Source: a virus. Taken from it: a stretch of 42,044 nt of DNA. The notes below the pieces were generated by a model. The model worked only from the letters and a program-made list of their open reading frames with translations, did no database searches and had not been told where the DNA came from. The stretch is from IMG/VR virus record IMGVR_UViG_3300049911_000063, positions 1 through 42,044 of that record; one strand, 5' to 3'. This document shows, piece by piece, positions 1-6,144 of the stretch. How positions within the stretch are numbered: position 1 is the first letter of the stretch; each line of letters begins with the position of its first letter. The position numbers were made by a program, and so were the translations under genes.

Positions 1-59
1 CAATTATTAGGCAAGAAAATAAAGATAAGAAACGAATAAGAAGGTTTTTGGATGAATAA

Positions 60-240
60 AAAGGCCGCCGTCGGCGAGGGAACTAAGCGACAATGCCTTT
101 CTCGGCGCACGCCCTTGGGGAAGGGGGACTATAAACCCGCCAAGTGGAGCGGTCTGCTATCACGGAGAAGCCAGATTAGTCACTGGCCGAAACCCCAGGG
201 AGTATCGGGTATCAGCCGCATGCGCCCGGCGGCGGCCTTT
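60..240 (+). ncRNA. structured RNA candidate A
   Basis: Bases 60-74 pair with 226-240 in a 15-bp helix with one G-U wobble, enclosing about 150 nt. Internal hairpins include 112-116/121-125 with a GGGG loop and 170-174/183-187 with an 8-nt loop. The 3' strand ends in CTTT and is followed 20 nt later by the ribosome binding site of the holin-like gene at 261. It could be a noncoding RNA, a leader element or an elaborate terminator. The strand is inferred from the direction of neighbouring genes. I recognise no known family. Overlapping reading frame 52-270 looks like a translation of the RNA, not a protein. Confidence 0.45.
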
Positions 241-260
241 AACTTTGTAGGAGGTACAAA

Positions 261-602
261 ATGCACATAAGCCGCAAAACTCTCTTGGCCGTGGGCGGCG
301 TCCTGCTGGTGCTCCTGACCTTCCTTAAGGTTCAGTTTGGGCTCTCGGCGGGATTCCTGACGGCCATCACCGGAATTGGGGTAGCTATGGGCTACATCTT
401 TTTTGAGGCCAAGGCCGACCTCAGAAAGATTTCAGATCAGACTGTCCGATGGAAGGACCCCAAGTTCTGGTTGGCTCTCATCGCCGTGGTCTTGGCAGCC
501 GTCAATACCAACTTCGGCCTGAAAATTCCCGTTGAGGCGGTCATCGCCGTGCTCGGCGTCATCATGGCCATCTTGTTCGGGAAGAAATTGGCGACGGCCT
601 AA
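261..602 (+). CDS. holin-like small membrane protein
   Basis: A 113-residue protein with about four hydrophobic segments (roughly residues 8-25, 29-48, 68-84 and 89-107), separated by a charged stretch at 49-67 (EAKADLRK, RWKDPK), and ending in a short basic tail GKK. The start has a strong GGAGG 7 nt upstream. Size and topology suit a phage holin, which would open the inner membrane for the wall enzymes. On a circular map it lies between the transglycosylase at 40166 and the NlpC/P60 gene at 3473, which supports a lysis role. No holin family signature was identified, so another small membrane protein remains possible. Confidence 0.5.
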   Translation: MHISRKTLLAVGGVLLVLLTFLKVQFGLSAGFLTAITGIGVAMGYIFFEAKADLRKISDQTVRWKDPKFWLALIAVVLAAVNTNFGLKIPVEAVIAVLGVIMAILFGKKLATA

Positions 603-630
603 GCCCATCCAGGGAAGGGGAGGGGTGAGC

Positions 631-1254
631 ATGAGGAGAAGAAAAACCGCTCGCCCCTCCAACCTTCCCGGAAAAGAATTGGAAAAATTATCATTATGCA
701 GACCCCGTGGCCGGAAGGCGAAAATTGGGCCATGCGCGAAATGTGGAACGGAAAGCCGCCTGGTCACCGGCCTTTGTCGGCGGTGTTATAATCAGAATAA
801 ATATTTAAGATATTTGGCCCGGCCAGAAATAATCGAACGTAAAACCGAACGCAAAGTTAAGCGTGCTATCAAAGAAAAAGAAAAACAGCTACACCGAGAG
901 AAATGGCGGACTGCACATCCTGGATGGAAGCACCTGATAAAAGGGAGCAAGCAAGAACCGTCTCCGGAAGGAAGTCCCTCCTGGGTTGCGGATTGGCTGA
1001 AACACCAGGCAGAAAATTATCTCAGAGAAAACGCTGGCCACTTCGACCGCAATGGGACCCGCCCCTGGGCCATGACCGAGGAGCAGGTCATCGGTCTATG
1101 CCGGATTATCTATATGGCAAAACATCATCATAACGATAAGCGGGGATATCAGGCAGGGGATAACTATGCCCGGCGTGATCGGCATAGAGAGGGGGAAGGG
1201 GACGGCCTCTACCTGGATCGGCCCATCTCGCCGGAGCTGAGGAGATTGAAATGA
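631..1254 (+). CDS. zinc-ribbon protein of unknown function
   Basis: A 207-residue basic protein. The N-terminal third holds a CxxC...CxxC zinc-ribbon (CAKCG then CRRCY, residues about 36-55). A long highly charged, probably helical Lys/Arg/Glu segment follows (EIIERKTERKVKRAIKEKEK), then a C-terminal region with AMTEEQVIGLCRIIYMAKHH. The ATG at 631 is preferred to upstream in-frame starts because a GGAGGGG motif lies just before it. The next gene overlaps its stop by ATGA. The basic charge and zinc ribbon suggest nucleic-acid binding, but no function is assigned. Confidence 0.7.
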   Translation: MRRRKTARPSNLPGKELEKLSLCRPRGRKAKIGPCAKCGTESRLVTGLCRRCYNQNKYLRYLARPEIIERKTERKVKRAIKEKEKQLHREKWRTAHPGWKHLIKGSKQEPSPEGSPSWVADWLKHQAENYLRENAGHFDRNGTRPWAMTEEQVIGLCRIIYMAKHHHNDKRGYQAGDNYARRDRHREGEGDGLYLDRPISPELRRLK

Positions 1255-1442
1255 AAATCATCTTGCATATTCCAGTTGATGTTGATCCCGATGGGGTGCA
1301 TTGCGGGAATTGTCAATTTCTATCTTGGATGAATTCTTTCCAAAGCGCTAGATGTTGTTTATTTTTTAATGAATTAAGTGGTAAATCTATACGTCTCCCC
1401 GAATGTCTCAAGGCCGAAGTTGAGGCGAAGGAGAAAACATGA
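1251..1442 (+). CDS. small cysteine-rich protein
   Basis: A 63-residue protein with five cysteines (CGNC, RCC and PEC), coupled to the preceding gene by ATGA overlap and to the next gene in the same way. The spacing suggests a small metal-binding fold like others in this genome. Function unknown. Confidence 0.65.
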   Translation: MKIILHIPVDVDPDGVHCGNCQFLSWMNSFQSARCCLFFNELSGKSIRLPECLKAEVEAKEKT

Positions 1443-1648
1443 ATCCACTACAACCCGCGATTGACTTGCTGATTCGGTCTGCCTCTAGAGAAGGGACGGA
1501 TAAGTACACCCCGGCCATTATTATTCTCAAGGTGGCGGAGAAGGTGGATAAAGAAATGGCATTAATTTCTATTGCCTGGATTCCGTCCACAAGACCAGAT
1601 TTACCTGGGCTGCGCGCTCTCCTAGAATCCCGGCCTGAAAAGGAGTGA
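1439..1648 (+). CDS. small hypothetical protein
   Basis: A 69-residue protein without membrane segments or cysteines; predicted mostly helical with the stretch ILKVAEKVDKEMALISIAW. It is translationally coupled to its upstream neighbour by ATGA. No family recognised; kept because spacing and overlaps fit the operon. Confidence 0.55.
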   Translation: MNPLQPAIDLLIRSASREGTDKYTPAIIILKVAEKVDKEMALISIAWIPSTRPDLPGLRALLESRPEKE

Positions 1649-1651
1649 ATC

Positions 1652-1873
1652 ATGGAAATAACAATAAAGATAGAGAAAAATCGTGCTGGCATTTATTCAG
1701 ATAAAGAAGTTTTTGATTCTTTCGTTGATTTAATAATGGCCCTTGAAAGATTTTGGCCCCATGACTCTATCCCTTCAAAATATATCAAAAAAGAAATAGC
1801 CAAGGCAAAACGATTGGAATATTTAGCCAAGGCTTTAGTAACAATTTTAAATTCAATAAAGGAATCAAAATGA
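1652..1873 (+). CDS. small AT-rich hypothetical protein
   Basis: A 73-residue Lys/Ile-rich protein. Base composition here (1652-2124) is clearly more AT-rich than the flanking genes, a sign of recent acquisition. The gene starts 3 nt after the previous stop with AAGGAG just upstream, and overlaps the next start by ATGA. Function unknown. Confidence 0.55.
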   Translation: MEITIKIEKNRAGIYSDKEVFDSFVDLIMALERFWPHDSIPSKYIKKEIAKAKRLEYLAKALVTILNSIKESK

Positions 1874-2124
1874 CTATTCAAAGAACGGTTTATGCGGTCA
1901 CTGTTAAAAGTCACGATTCTCTTTTTGAAAGAATTTACCATGTTCTTTCTAGTTCTGGATTAAACGCTGGAGAAAAGGCTCTATTTTTGGCCGAAAAGGA
2001 ATATAGATTATCTAGTCTTTATGTAGAAAAAACCCCAATTGTTTGTTATTTAGATGGCCTCATCGAATCCAGCGGGGAGGCCGAGATGGGGGAGGAGGAG
2101 AGGAAAAATGCCAAAAGCGATTAA
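1870..2124 (+). CDS. small AT-rich hypothetical protein
   Basis: An 84-residue protein, AT-rich in its first two thirds like its upstream neighbour. It has a charged acidic-basic tail (GEAEMGEEERKNAKSD) whose DNA also supplies the GGAGGAGGAG ribosome binding site of the next gene. Function unknown. Confidence 0.55.
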   Translation: MTIQRTVYAVTVKSHDSLFERIYHVLSSSGLNAGEKALFLAEKEYRLSSLYVEKTPIVCYLDGLIESSGEAEMGEEERKNAKSD

Positions 2125-2356
2125 GGTTAAGACATGCTTACAATGTCCAGATGAATATCGTTATGGAAGTTGCAGGGTAACTCAAGGAATGGATTGCCAG
2201 CCGATTCCCCCTGATTGTCCCCTCTCCGACTGGCCGGAGGTAAACAGGATTGAGATACGAGAACTGCTTGTTTTGCATGACGAAACTCTAGGCGAGGGTA
2301 TTGATCGAGCCGTCGAAAAGCTCCGCTCCTTAGGCATCATTATCAAGGAAGAATAA
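2108..2356 (+). CDS. small cysteine-rich protein
   Basis: An 82-residue protein beginning MPKAIKV, with Cys residues arranged as CLQC, SC, DC and DC within residues 9-37, a plausible zinc-binding or disulfide-rich head, then a helical C terminus. ATG 2108 is chosen over the in-frame ATG 2054 because it has a strong purine-rich ribosome site. It overlaps the previous gene by 17 nt. Function unknown. Confidence 0.6.
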   Translation: MPKAIKVKTCLQCPDEYRYGSCRVTQGMDCQPIPPDCPLSDWPEVNRIEIRELLVLHDETLGEGIDRAVEKLRSLGIIIKEE

Positions 2357-2442
2357 TGATAAAAGTAATTTTACTTATGTGCATTGCTGCGGCTTATTTT
2401 ATTATTGGATTTTTTGTGGAGACTAGGCTGGAGAAGGAATAG
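2356..2442 (+). CDS. 28-residue single-span membrane peptide
   Basis: A tiny reading frame fitting exactly between two genes: its ATG overlaps the preceding stop (TAATG) and its stop directly abuts the next ATG. The peptide is MIKVILLM followed by a continuous hydrophobic stretch to about residue 20, then a charged tail ending RLEKE. This looks like a one-pass membrane peptide. Exact packing supports a real gene; function unknown. Confidence 0.5.
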   Translation: MIKVILLMCIAAAYFIIGFFVETRLEKE

Positions 2443-2730
2443 ATGTCTGAAGTAGCCTCGATTTGCCCTTGTCGGGATACGCTTCCCATCCGGGTAAGAA
2501 TCCCTGCCGATCTATCCTGCTCGGGAAAGGCGAAATGGAAGCGAATATCAATTGACAAATGCATTACGCCGCTCATTGAGGCTCTTCAGAATTTCGGCAT
2601 CAATATGCGCGGGAGTTGCTGCGGTCATGGTGGGGATGGGGATATCCACCTCCAGGACGGAAGGATTTTAATTATCAAAAAGGACGCGGTGGAATATCTG
2701 AGGAAAAAGAAATGTCCGATGAAGCGGTAA
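2443..2730 (+). CDS. CCGHG-motif phage protein
   Basis: A 95-residue protein with the motif MRGSCCGHGGDGDIHLQDGR (residues about 55-74). A Cys-Cys-Gly-His-Gly core followed by a glycine and an aspartate-glycine-arginine turn recurs in small phage proteins of unknown role; Cys and His could bind a metal. An early CPC pair (residues 8-10) adds potential ligands. It overlaps the next gene by 19 nt. Confidence 0.65.
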   Translation: MSEVASICPCRDTLPIRVRIPADLSCSGKAKWKRISIDKCITPLIEALQNFGINMRGSCCGHGGDGDIHLQDGRILIIKKDAVEYLRKKKCPMKR

Positions 2731-2984
2731 AAAAGCGCCTCCAGCGGGCTATCCGCGCCGCGATGGAGGACTTCCGAGGAATGGGCTTCGAGGCCGAGAG
2801 AATTTACCATCCCTTTTTTCACATTCAGGTTAATTTCATCAATAAAACAAGACGGATTCATATAAGCCTAGATTCTGTATCGGCCTCAGAAAAGCAGATA
2901 ATACGAATTGAAAAAAAAGATGGGAGTAAAGAGATATGGCTTCGTCGGAAAGGAATTGAGAGATTTGATAAATTCTTTTTTTAA
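2712..2984 (+). CDS. small hypothetical protein
   Basis: A 90-residue basic protein, MSDEAVKK at the N terminus, with amphipathic helix then beta-like segments (FFHIQVNF, RRIHISLDS, QIIRIEKKDG). Start 2712 has AGGAAAAAG upstream and gives a more natural composition than the longer frame from 2616. It closes the first operon; RNA candidate B follows. Function unknown. Confidence 0.55.
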   Translation: MSDEAVKKRLQRAIRAAMEDFRGMGFEAERIYHPFFHIQVNFINKTRRIHISLDSVSASEKQIIRIEKKDGSKEIWLRRKGIERFDKFFF

Positions 2985-3000
2985 TTATAAGATAATAACG

Positions 3001-3111
3001 GGGCCGCCATCGCTATCCTGCGCGAAGGATGTCTGAAGCACGAAATGGTATTCACTTGGCTAAACCAGTGCTCGGGCCAAGGACCGGCTGGTCAATCCGG
3101 CATGGCGGCCT
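3001..3111 (+). ncRNA. structured RNA candidate B
   Basis: Bases 3002-3010 pair with 3102-3110 (9 Watson-Crick pairs, extended outward by G-U pairs). Three arms are seen inside: 3015-3019/3026-3030; a bulged arm where the continuous strand ACCAGTGCT (3064-3072) pairs with AGCAC and TGGT flanking a GAAA bulge (3037-3049); and 3082-3085/3090-3093 with a 4-nt loop. The shape is a cloverleaf of about 110 nt but is not a tRNA. Its 3' end GGCGGCCTTTAA is identical to that of candidate A. It lies in a gene-free gap. Confidence 0.4.
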
Positions 3112-3159
3112 TTAAATGATTCACAATTTTAATTTCATGTCAAGAGGAAATCCCCCCGG

Positions 3160-3220
3160 CTAAACCGTCCACCCTGGACGCCTAAACCGTCCACCCTGGA
3201 CGCTTTCCGCGTCCACCCCC
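3160..3220. repeat. 22-bp phased repeats with palindromes (operator or iteron candidate)
   Basis: Two exact tandem copies of a 22-bp unit (3160-3181, 3182-3203) each contain CGTCCA-CCC-TGGACG, an inverted repeat with 6-bp arms (3166-3180 and 3188-3202). A third left arm CGTCCA lies at 3210-3215, so the arms start at 3166, 3188 and 3210: exact 22-bp phasing, close to two helical turns. The array ends 42 nt before the gene at 3258. A weak promoter can be drawn with TGGACG (3197-3202), 18 bp, TAATAT (3221-3226), in which palindrome 2 covers the -35. It could bind a regulator or a replication initiator. Confidence 0.6.
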
Positions 3221-3257
3221 TAATATCCTAAAAAAACAGGGTGTACGCTTATCCCGC

Positions 3258-3476
3258 ATGGAAGATCTACGGAGGCCGATAAAGATTTGGGAGAGGCAGG
3301 GCCGACGACTCTGCCTCTCCGTCGCTTATCTTTGTTATCTCGGGAGCCTCATTCAAATCAATGAGGATGAAGAAAAGGCCTTTTTGGAACTCGGCGTTCA
3401 TCTTACGGGAGACAGAGCCGAGCGGATCGAAGACTTTCCTGGTACGGCGGCCTTCATTGAGGGGGACCGGGCATGA
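3258..3476 (+). CDS. small hypothetical protein heading the lysis block
   Basis: A 72-residue protein with central hydrophobic stretch LCLSVAYLCYLGSLIQI (about residues 18-34) that could be a membrane segment or a buried helix, then an acidic tail. Its stop overlaps the NlpC/P60 start by ATGA, so the two are coupled. The phased palindromes lie directly upstream. Function unknown. Confidence 0.55.
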   Translation: MEDLRRPIKIWERQGRRLCLSVAYLCYLGSLIQINEDEEKAFLELGVHLTGDRAERIEDFPGTAAFIEGDRA

Positions 3477-3913
3477 ATATCAAGGCTGCCTACCTCCGAG
3501 AAAAAGCCGCATGGTATATCAGCCAATTCATTGGCCTGCCTTATCGCTGGGGCGGAGATGATCCGATGCTCGGCTTTGACTGCTCAGGTCTCATCATGGA
3601 GGTACTTCAGGGTGTCGGCCTGGAACTCCCGGCCGATGACAAGACCGCCGATATGCTCTGGCAAAGGTATCGGCCCTATGAAGTCGCAACCCCATACCTA
3701 GGCTGTTTGATTCTCTGGCTGAATGCCGAAGGCCGGGCAGTTCATATCGAAATGGCGATTGACAACGACCACACTATCGGCGCATCTGGGGGGGGATCCA
3801 AAACCCTGACCCGCGAGGACGCTATCCGGATGAACGCCCATGTGAAGATGCGGCCCCTAGCCCATCGCGGCGGCTACAAGATCGTGGACCCCTTCCTGAG
3901 TTTAGGAGATTAA
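3473..3913 (+). CDS. NlpC/P60 family peptidase (endolysin candidate)
   Basis: A 146-residue single-domain protein. The hallmark GFDCSGL places the catalytic cysteine at residue 37, preceded by PYRWGGDDP, typical of NlpC/P60 hydrolases that cut peptides in the bacterial wall. The catalytic histidine is probably H91 in AVHIEMAI. Length equals a bare catalytic domain, without signal peptide or wall-binding repeats, so export would need a holin. Neighbours downstream are a lipoprotein and membrane coiled-coil proteins, supporting an endolysin; a tail-associated hydrolase is the alternative, but no tail genes are near. Confidence 0.88.
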   Translation: MNIKAAYLREKAAWYISQFIGLPYRWGGDDPMLGFDCSGLIMEVLQGVGLELPADDKTADMLWQRYRPYEVATPYLGCLILWLNAEGRAVHIEMAIDNDHTIGASGGGSKTLTREDAIRMNAHVKMRPLAHRGGYKIVDPFLSLGD

Positions 3914-3915
3914 AC

Positions 3916-4113
3916 ATGGCCGGAACACTTGATGCAATTCTTGCCGTGCTGGCCCTTGTGAAAGAAGCCTTCGCGGCCCTGCATAAGGACCAGGCCGATA
4001 AATTTCTGGCCGAATGGGAGAAAGATGAACAAGCCATTCTCAAGGCTCTTGAAGCCGGGGACGCTGCTGCTCTTAACGCTATGCGCGCTAAGTATCTGCG
4101 GCCTCTCCTGTAA
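3916..4113 (+). CDS. small helical protein in lysis block
   Basis: A 65-residue Ala/Leu-rich protein, predicted fully helical, with LDAILAVLALVKEAFAAL at the N terminus and a charged second half. GGAG lies 8 nt before the ATG. From position 4025 its DNA also encodes, in another frame, the N terminus of the lipoprotein gene that follows. This nested arrangement recalls spanin gene pairs, but here the upstream member has no clear transmembrane anchor. Function unknown. Confidence 0.6.
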   Translation: MAGTLDAILAVLALVKEAFAALHKDQADKFLAEWEKDEQAILKALEAGDAAALNAMRAKYLRPLL

Positions 4114-4276
4114 GACACCCGAGCCGAAGATTTTGCCGGTAGAGTCATTCGTCGTGCAGAAACTTGCCAACGGTAACTGGGAAGTGAAGGAAGGTTTTGT
4201 CTTTGAGTACTTCAAGTGGCTGGCCAAGGCTCGGCTGCTTCAGATCAAGCTTGATGAGTGCGAGAAAAAGAGATGA
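4025..4276 (+). CDS. putative outer-membrane lipoprotein (o-spanin-like)
   Basis: An 83-residue protein with a basic N terminus (NKPFSRLLK), a hydrophobic core TLLLLTLCALSICGL and a cysteine at residue 29 followed by KTPEPK, a signal-peptidase-II-like site although the box GLSC is not canonical. The first 89 nt lie inside the preceding gene in a different frame, a nested layout known for Rz/Rz1 spanins. If real, it would help disrupt the outer membrane at lysis and implies a diderm host. The next gene overlaps by ATGA. Role is inferred from context. Confidence 0.55.
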   Translation: MNKPFSRLLKPGTLLLLTLCALSICGLSCKTPEPKILPVESFVVQKLANGNWEVKEGFVFEYFKWLAKARLLQIKLDECEKKR

Positions 4277-4557
4277 TCGAAAAGTACATGTTCCCGGCTT
4301 TCATGTTCATGGCCCAGGCAATAGTGCTCTTAGTCGGACTACTCAAGGCAAAGAAAGATCGGGGACAATATCGGTATAACCCCCATGCGCCGGGTGAAGC
4401 ACAGGCCTGCAAGGACCATAAGGCGGCCCTGGCCAAGCTCGGAGAAAAGATGGAACTTCAGGGACAGGCAATCGCCAGGGTGGAGGAGAATCAACAGGGT
4501 CAGGAGAAGCGCCTGGACTGGATTCAGGGGAAGCTGAACGGGAAACAAAACAAATAA
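4273..4557 (+). CDS. membrane-anchored coiled-coil protein (i-spanin-like)
   Basis: A 94-residue protein: transmembrane segment at about residues 6-24 (YMFPAFMFMAQAIVLLVGLL), then a soluble helix rich in Glu/Gln/Lys (LGEKMELQGQAIARVEENQQ) of coiled-coil type. ATG 4273 overlaps the previous stop and is preferred over GTG 4258. One N-terminal anchor plus coiled coil is the layout of inner-membrane spanins; together with the overlapping lipoprotein gene it could form the spanin pair. A membrane-linked accessory protein of another kind is possible. Confidence 0.55.
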   Translation: MIEKYMFPAFMFMAQAIVLLVGLLKAKKDRGQYRYNPHAPGEAQACKDHKAALAKLGEKMELQGQAIARVEENQQGQEKRLDWIQGKLNGKQNK

Positions 4558-4575
4558 TTTTTCATGGAGGTAAAT

Positions 4576-5364
4576 ATGAAAAAGTATCTTGCGGCTCTTT
4601 TCATCGTGGCGTTTGCCGTACTCGCCTTCGGGCAAGTCACTGGCAAATATCTGGGTTTTACTCCTGACCGCTACTGGGATAATAACGGTGTCCTCTGCAC
4701 CGACGGCGCCATTATCCCCAAAGGCGGAATCAACTACGCCACCATCATCCCTGCCGGTACTGTTGGATCACTCATCACTACTGGTACGACCTGGGTTCAA
4801 TTCCCAACGGTTAATGCTGCGGGCATCAAACTCCTACTTGAAAATACGGCCGACACCGGGGAGTTTGCTACCGTACGCCTCCGCGCCCGGGCCAATAACA
4901 CTACGAGCACGGGAAATGGCGGGAACTTCATCGGCACTACAACCTGTATTGATGCTTCAGCCTCGGCTATTGACCATGAATATGGAAATCTCAAGGCCGT
5001 CAATGCTTGCGCCCAGCCTAACGCCTTGAATCAGACAACCGATTCCTCAAATATCGTCACAGCTCTTTATGGACGCATTGACGCAACGGGAACTTCGGTC
5101 GGACGGCGCTGGGTTGGATGGTTCGATACCCATGCCACGACTAAGGCGGCTGGTGGTGATTACTTGGTGCGCCTTTCCCATAACGGGACAATCGCCAATG
5201 ACGGCGCGTTCACTGTCTACAATGGCGGAAGGATGCCCGTGCTGTTCAATTTTGAGGATGCTGCTGGGTTCCTGACCGATAGTGACGGAAGCCATAGTGT
5301 TGCCTCGGGCGCTATCGCCGTGAAGACCCCGGCGGGCACGAAATACATCGTGCTTTACAACTGA
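4576..5364 (+). CDS. secreted beta-rich protein with signal peptide
   Basis: A 262-residue protein starting MKKYLAALFIVAFAVLAFGQ, a textbook Sec signal peptide (cleavage near residue 19-20), unusual for a phage. The mature part is Ser/Thr/Ala/Gly-rich and beta-like, with VRLRARANNTTSTGNGG and a repeated-strand look similar to virion surface or decoration proteins, and ends KTPAGTKYIVLYN. ATG 4576 is chosen because GGAGG lies 6 nt upstream; the in-frame ATG 4564 lacks one. It sits between lysis and packaging genes. It may act in the periplasm or on the cell surface. Function not known. Confidence 0.65.
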   Translation: MKKYLAALFIVAFAVLAFGQVTGKYLGFTPDRYWDNNGVLCTDGAIIPKGGINYATIIPAGTVGSLITTGTTWVQFPTVNAAGIKLLLENTADTGEFATVRLRARANNTTSTGNGGNFIGTTTCIDASASAIDHEYGNLKAVNACAQPNALNQTTDSSNIVTALYGRIDATGTSVGRRWVGWFDTHATTKAAGGDYLVRLSHNGTIANDGAFTVYNGGRMPVLFNFEDAAGFLTDSDGSHSVASGAIAVKTPAGTKYIVLYN

Positions 5365-5366
5365 CA

Positions 5367-5588
5367 ATGGATCGTAAGATCACGATAAGTCTGAAGGCCC
5401 TCATCATCGGGGGCCTTTGCGCTGTTCTCCTATTCTGGGGAGTCCTAAAGATCATCACTATTGAGAAGTCCCTTGATAACGCCCGGCTTGTCATTCAGGT
5501 CCAACAGAACTCGCAGAACATTCAGGCGCTTGATAAGGCATTGGGTGAAGCGCTGAAGCAGATTGAGGAATTGAAAAAGGCGAAGTAA
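5367..5588 (+). CDS. small single-span coiled-coil membrane protein
   Basis: A 73-residue protein with a transmembrane segment at residues 9-28 and a C-terminal coiled coil (QQNSQNIQALDKALGEAL, then EELKKAK). Same topology as the product of 4273-4557, so it is a second spanin-like or lysis-accessory candidate. It starts 2 nt after the secreted protein gene and ends just before terminase. Function not certain. Confidence 0.6.
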   Translation: MDRKITISLKALIIGGLCAVLLFWGVLKIITIEKSLDNARLVIQVQQNSQNIQALDKALGEALKQIEELKKAK

Positions 5589-5592
5589 TCCC

Positions 5593-6144
5593 GTGAAGAA
5601 ATTCCCGGCCCGGCAAGTCCTCTTTGTTCAGGAATACCTGAAGGACTTGAATGCTACCCAGGCCGCAACTCGGGCGGGATATTCTAAAAAAACTGCTGAA
5701 CAACTTGGTCATCAACTACTTAAAAAACCTTCAGTCGCGGCGGCTATTACCAAGGCTCAACAGAAACGGGCTAAGCGTCTTGAAATCACGGCAGATCGGG
5801 TACTCCAGGAAATCGCCATCCTCGCCTTTTCAGACCTCAAGGATTATATCGAAATCAATGACGATACGGGCGCGGTTCGGGCCAAGGGTTTTGACCAAAT
5901 GCCGCTCAATGCAAGCCGAGCCCTAGAATCCATTACAGAGAACCGGACGGTCAGGGAAGACGCCAAGGGCGAGGACTCAATCATCAATGAAAAGGTTACG
6001 TTCAAACTGCACAGTAAGACGGCTGCCCTTGAATCTCTTTGTAAGCATCTTGGGCTTTTTGAGAAAGACAAGGCTCCACTATTCCCGGCGAATATGAAGT
6101 GGGTTTTTGTCTATGACGATAAAGAGAAAAAACAGGGCCAGTGA
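5593..6144 (+). CDS. terS: terminase small subunit
   Basis: A 183-residue protein beginning (GTG start) KKFPARQVLFVQEYLKDLNA, followed by TQAATRAGYSKKTAEQLGHQ: the Terminase_2 type helix-turn-helix that recognises viral DNA at the packaging site. LLKKPSVAAAI and a central helical oligomerisation part follow. The position directly before the large subunit, with a stop-start overlap, confirms the identity. GTG 5593 begins the conserved N terminus. Confidence 0.92.
   Translation: MKKFPARQVLFVQEYLKDLNATQAATRAGYSKKTAEQLGHQLLKKPSVAAAITKAQQKRAKRLEITADRVLQEIAILAFSDLKDYIEINDDTGAVRAKGFDQMPLNASRALESITENRTVREDAKGEDSIINEKVTFKLHSKTAALESLCKHLGLFEKDKAPLFPANMKWVFVYDDKEKKQGQ

Noticed and set aside
52-270. 72-residue reading frame over RNA element A
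   Set aside because: It coincides with a long perfect helix at both ends, has no ribosome site, runs into the start of the holin-like gene, and its composition is not protein-like.
3033-3046. Hammerhead ribozyme core (CTGA...GAAA) in element B
   Set aside because: The conserved CTGANGA sequence and the required three-helix junction are absent.
3160-3220. CRISPR array
   Set aside because: Repeats are directly adjacent without spacers and no cas genes are present; an operator or iteron array fits better.
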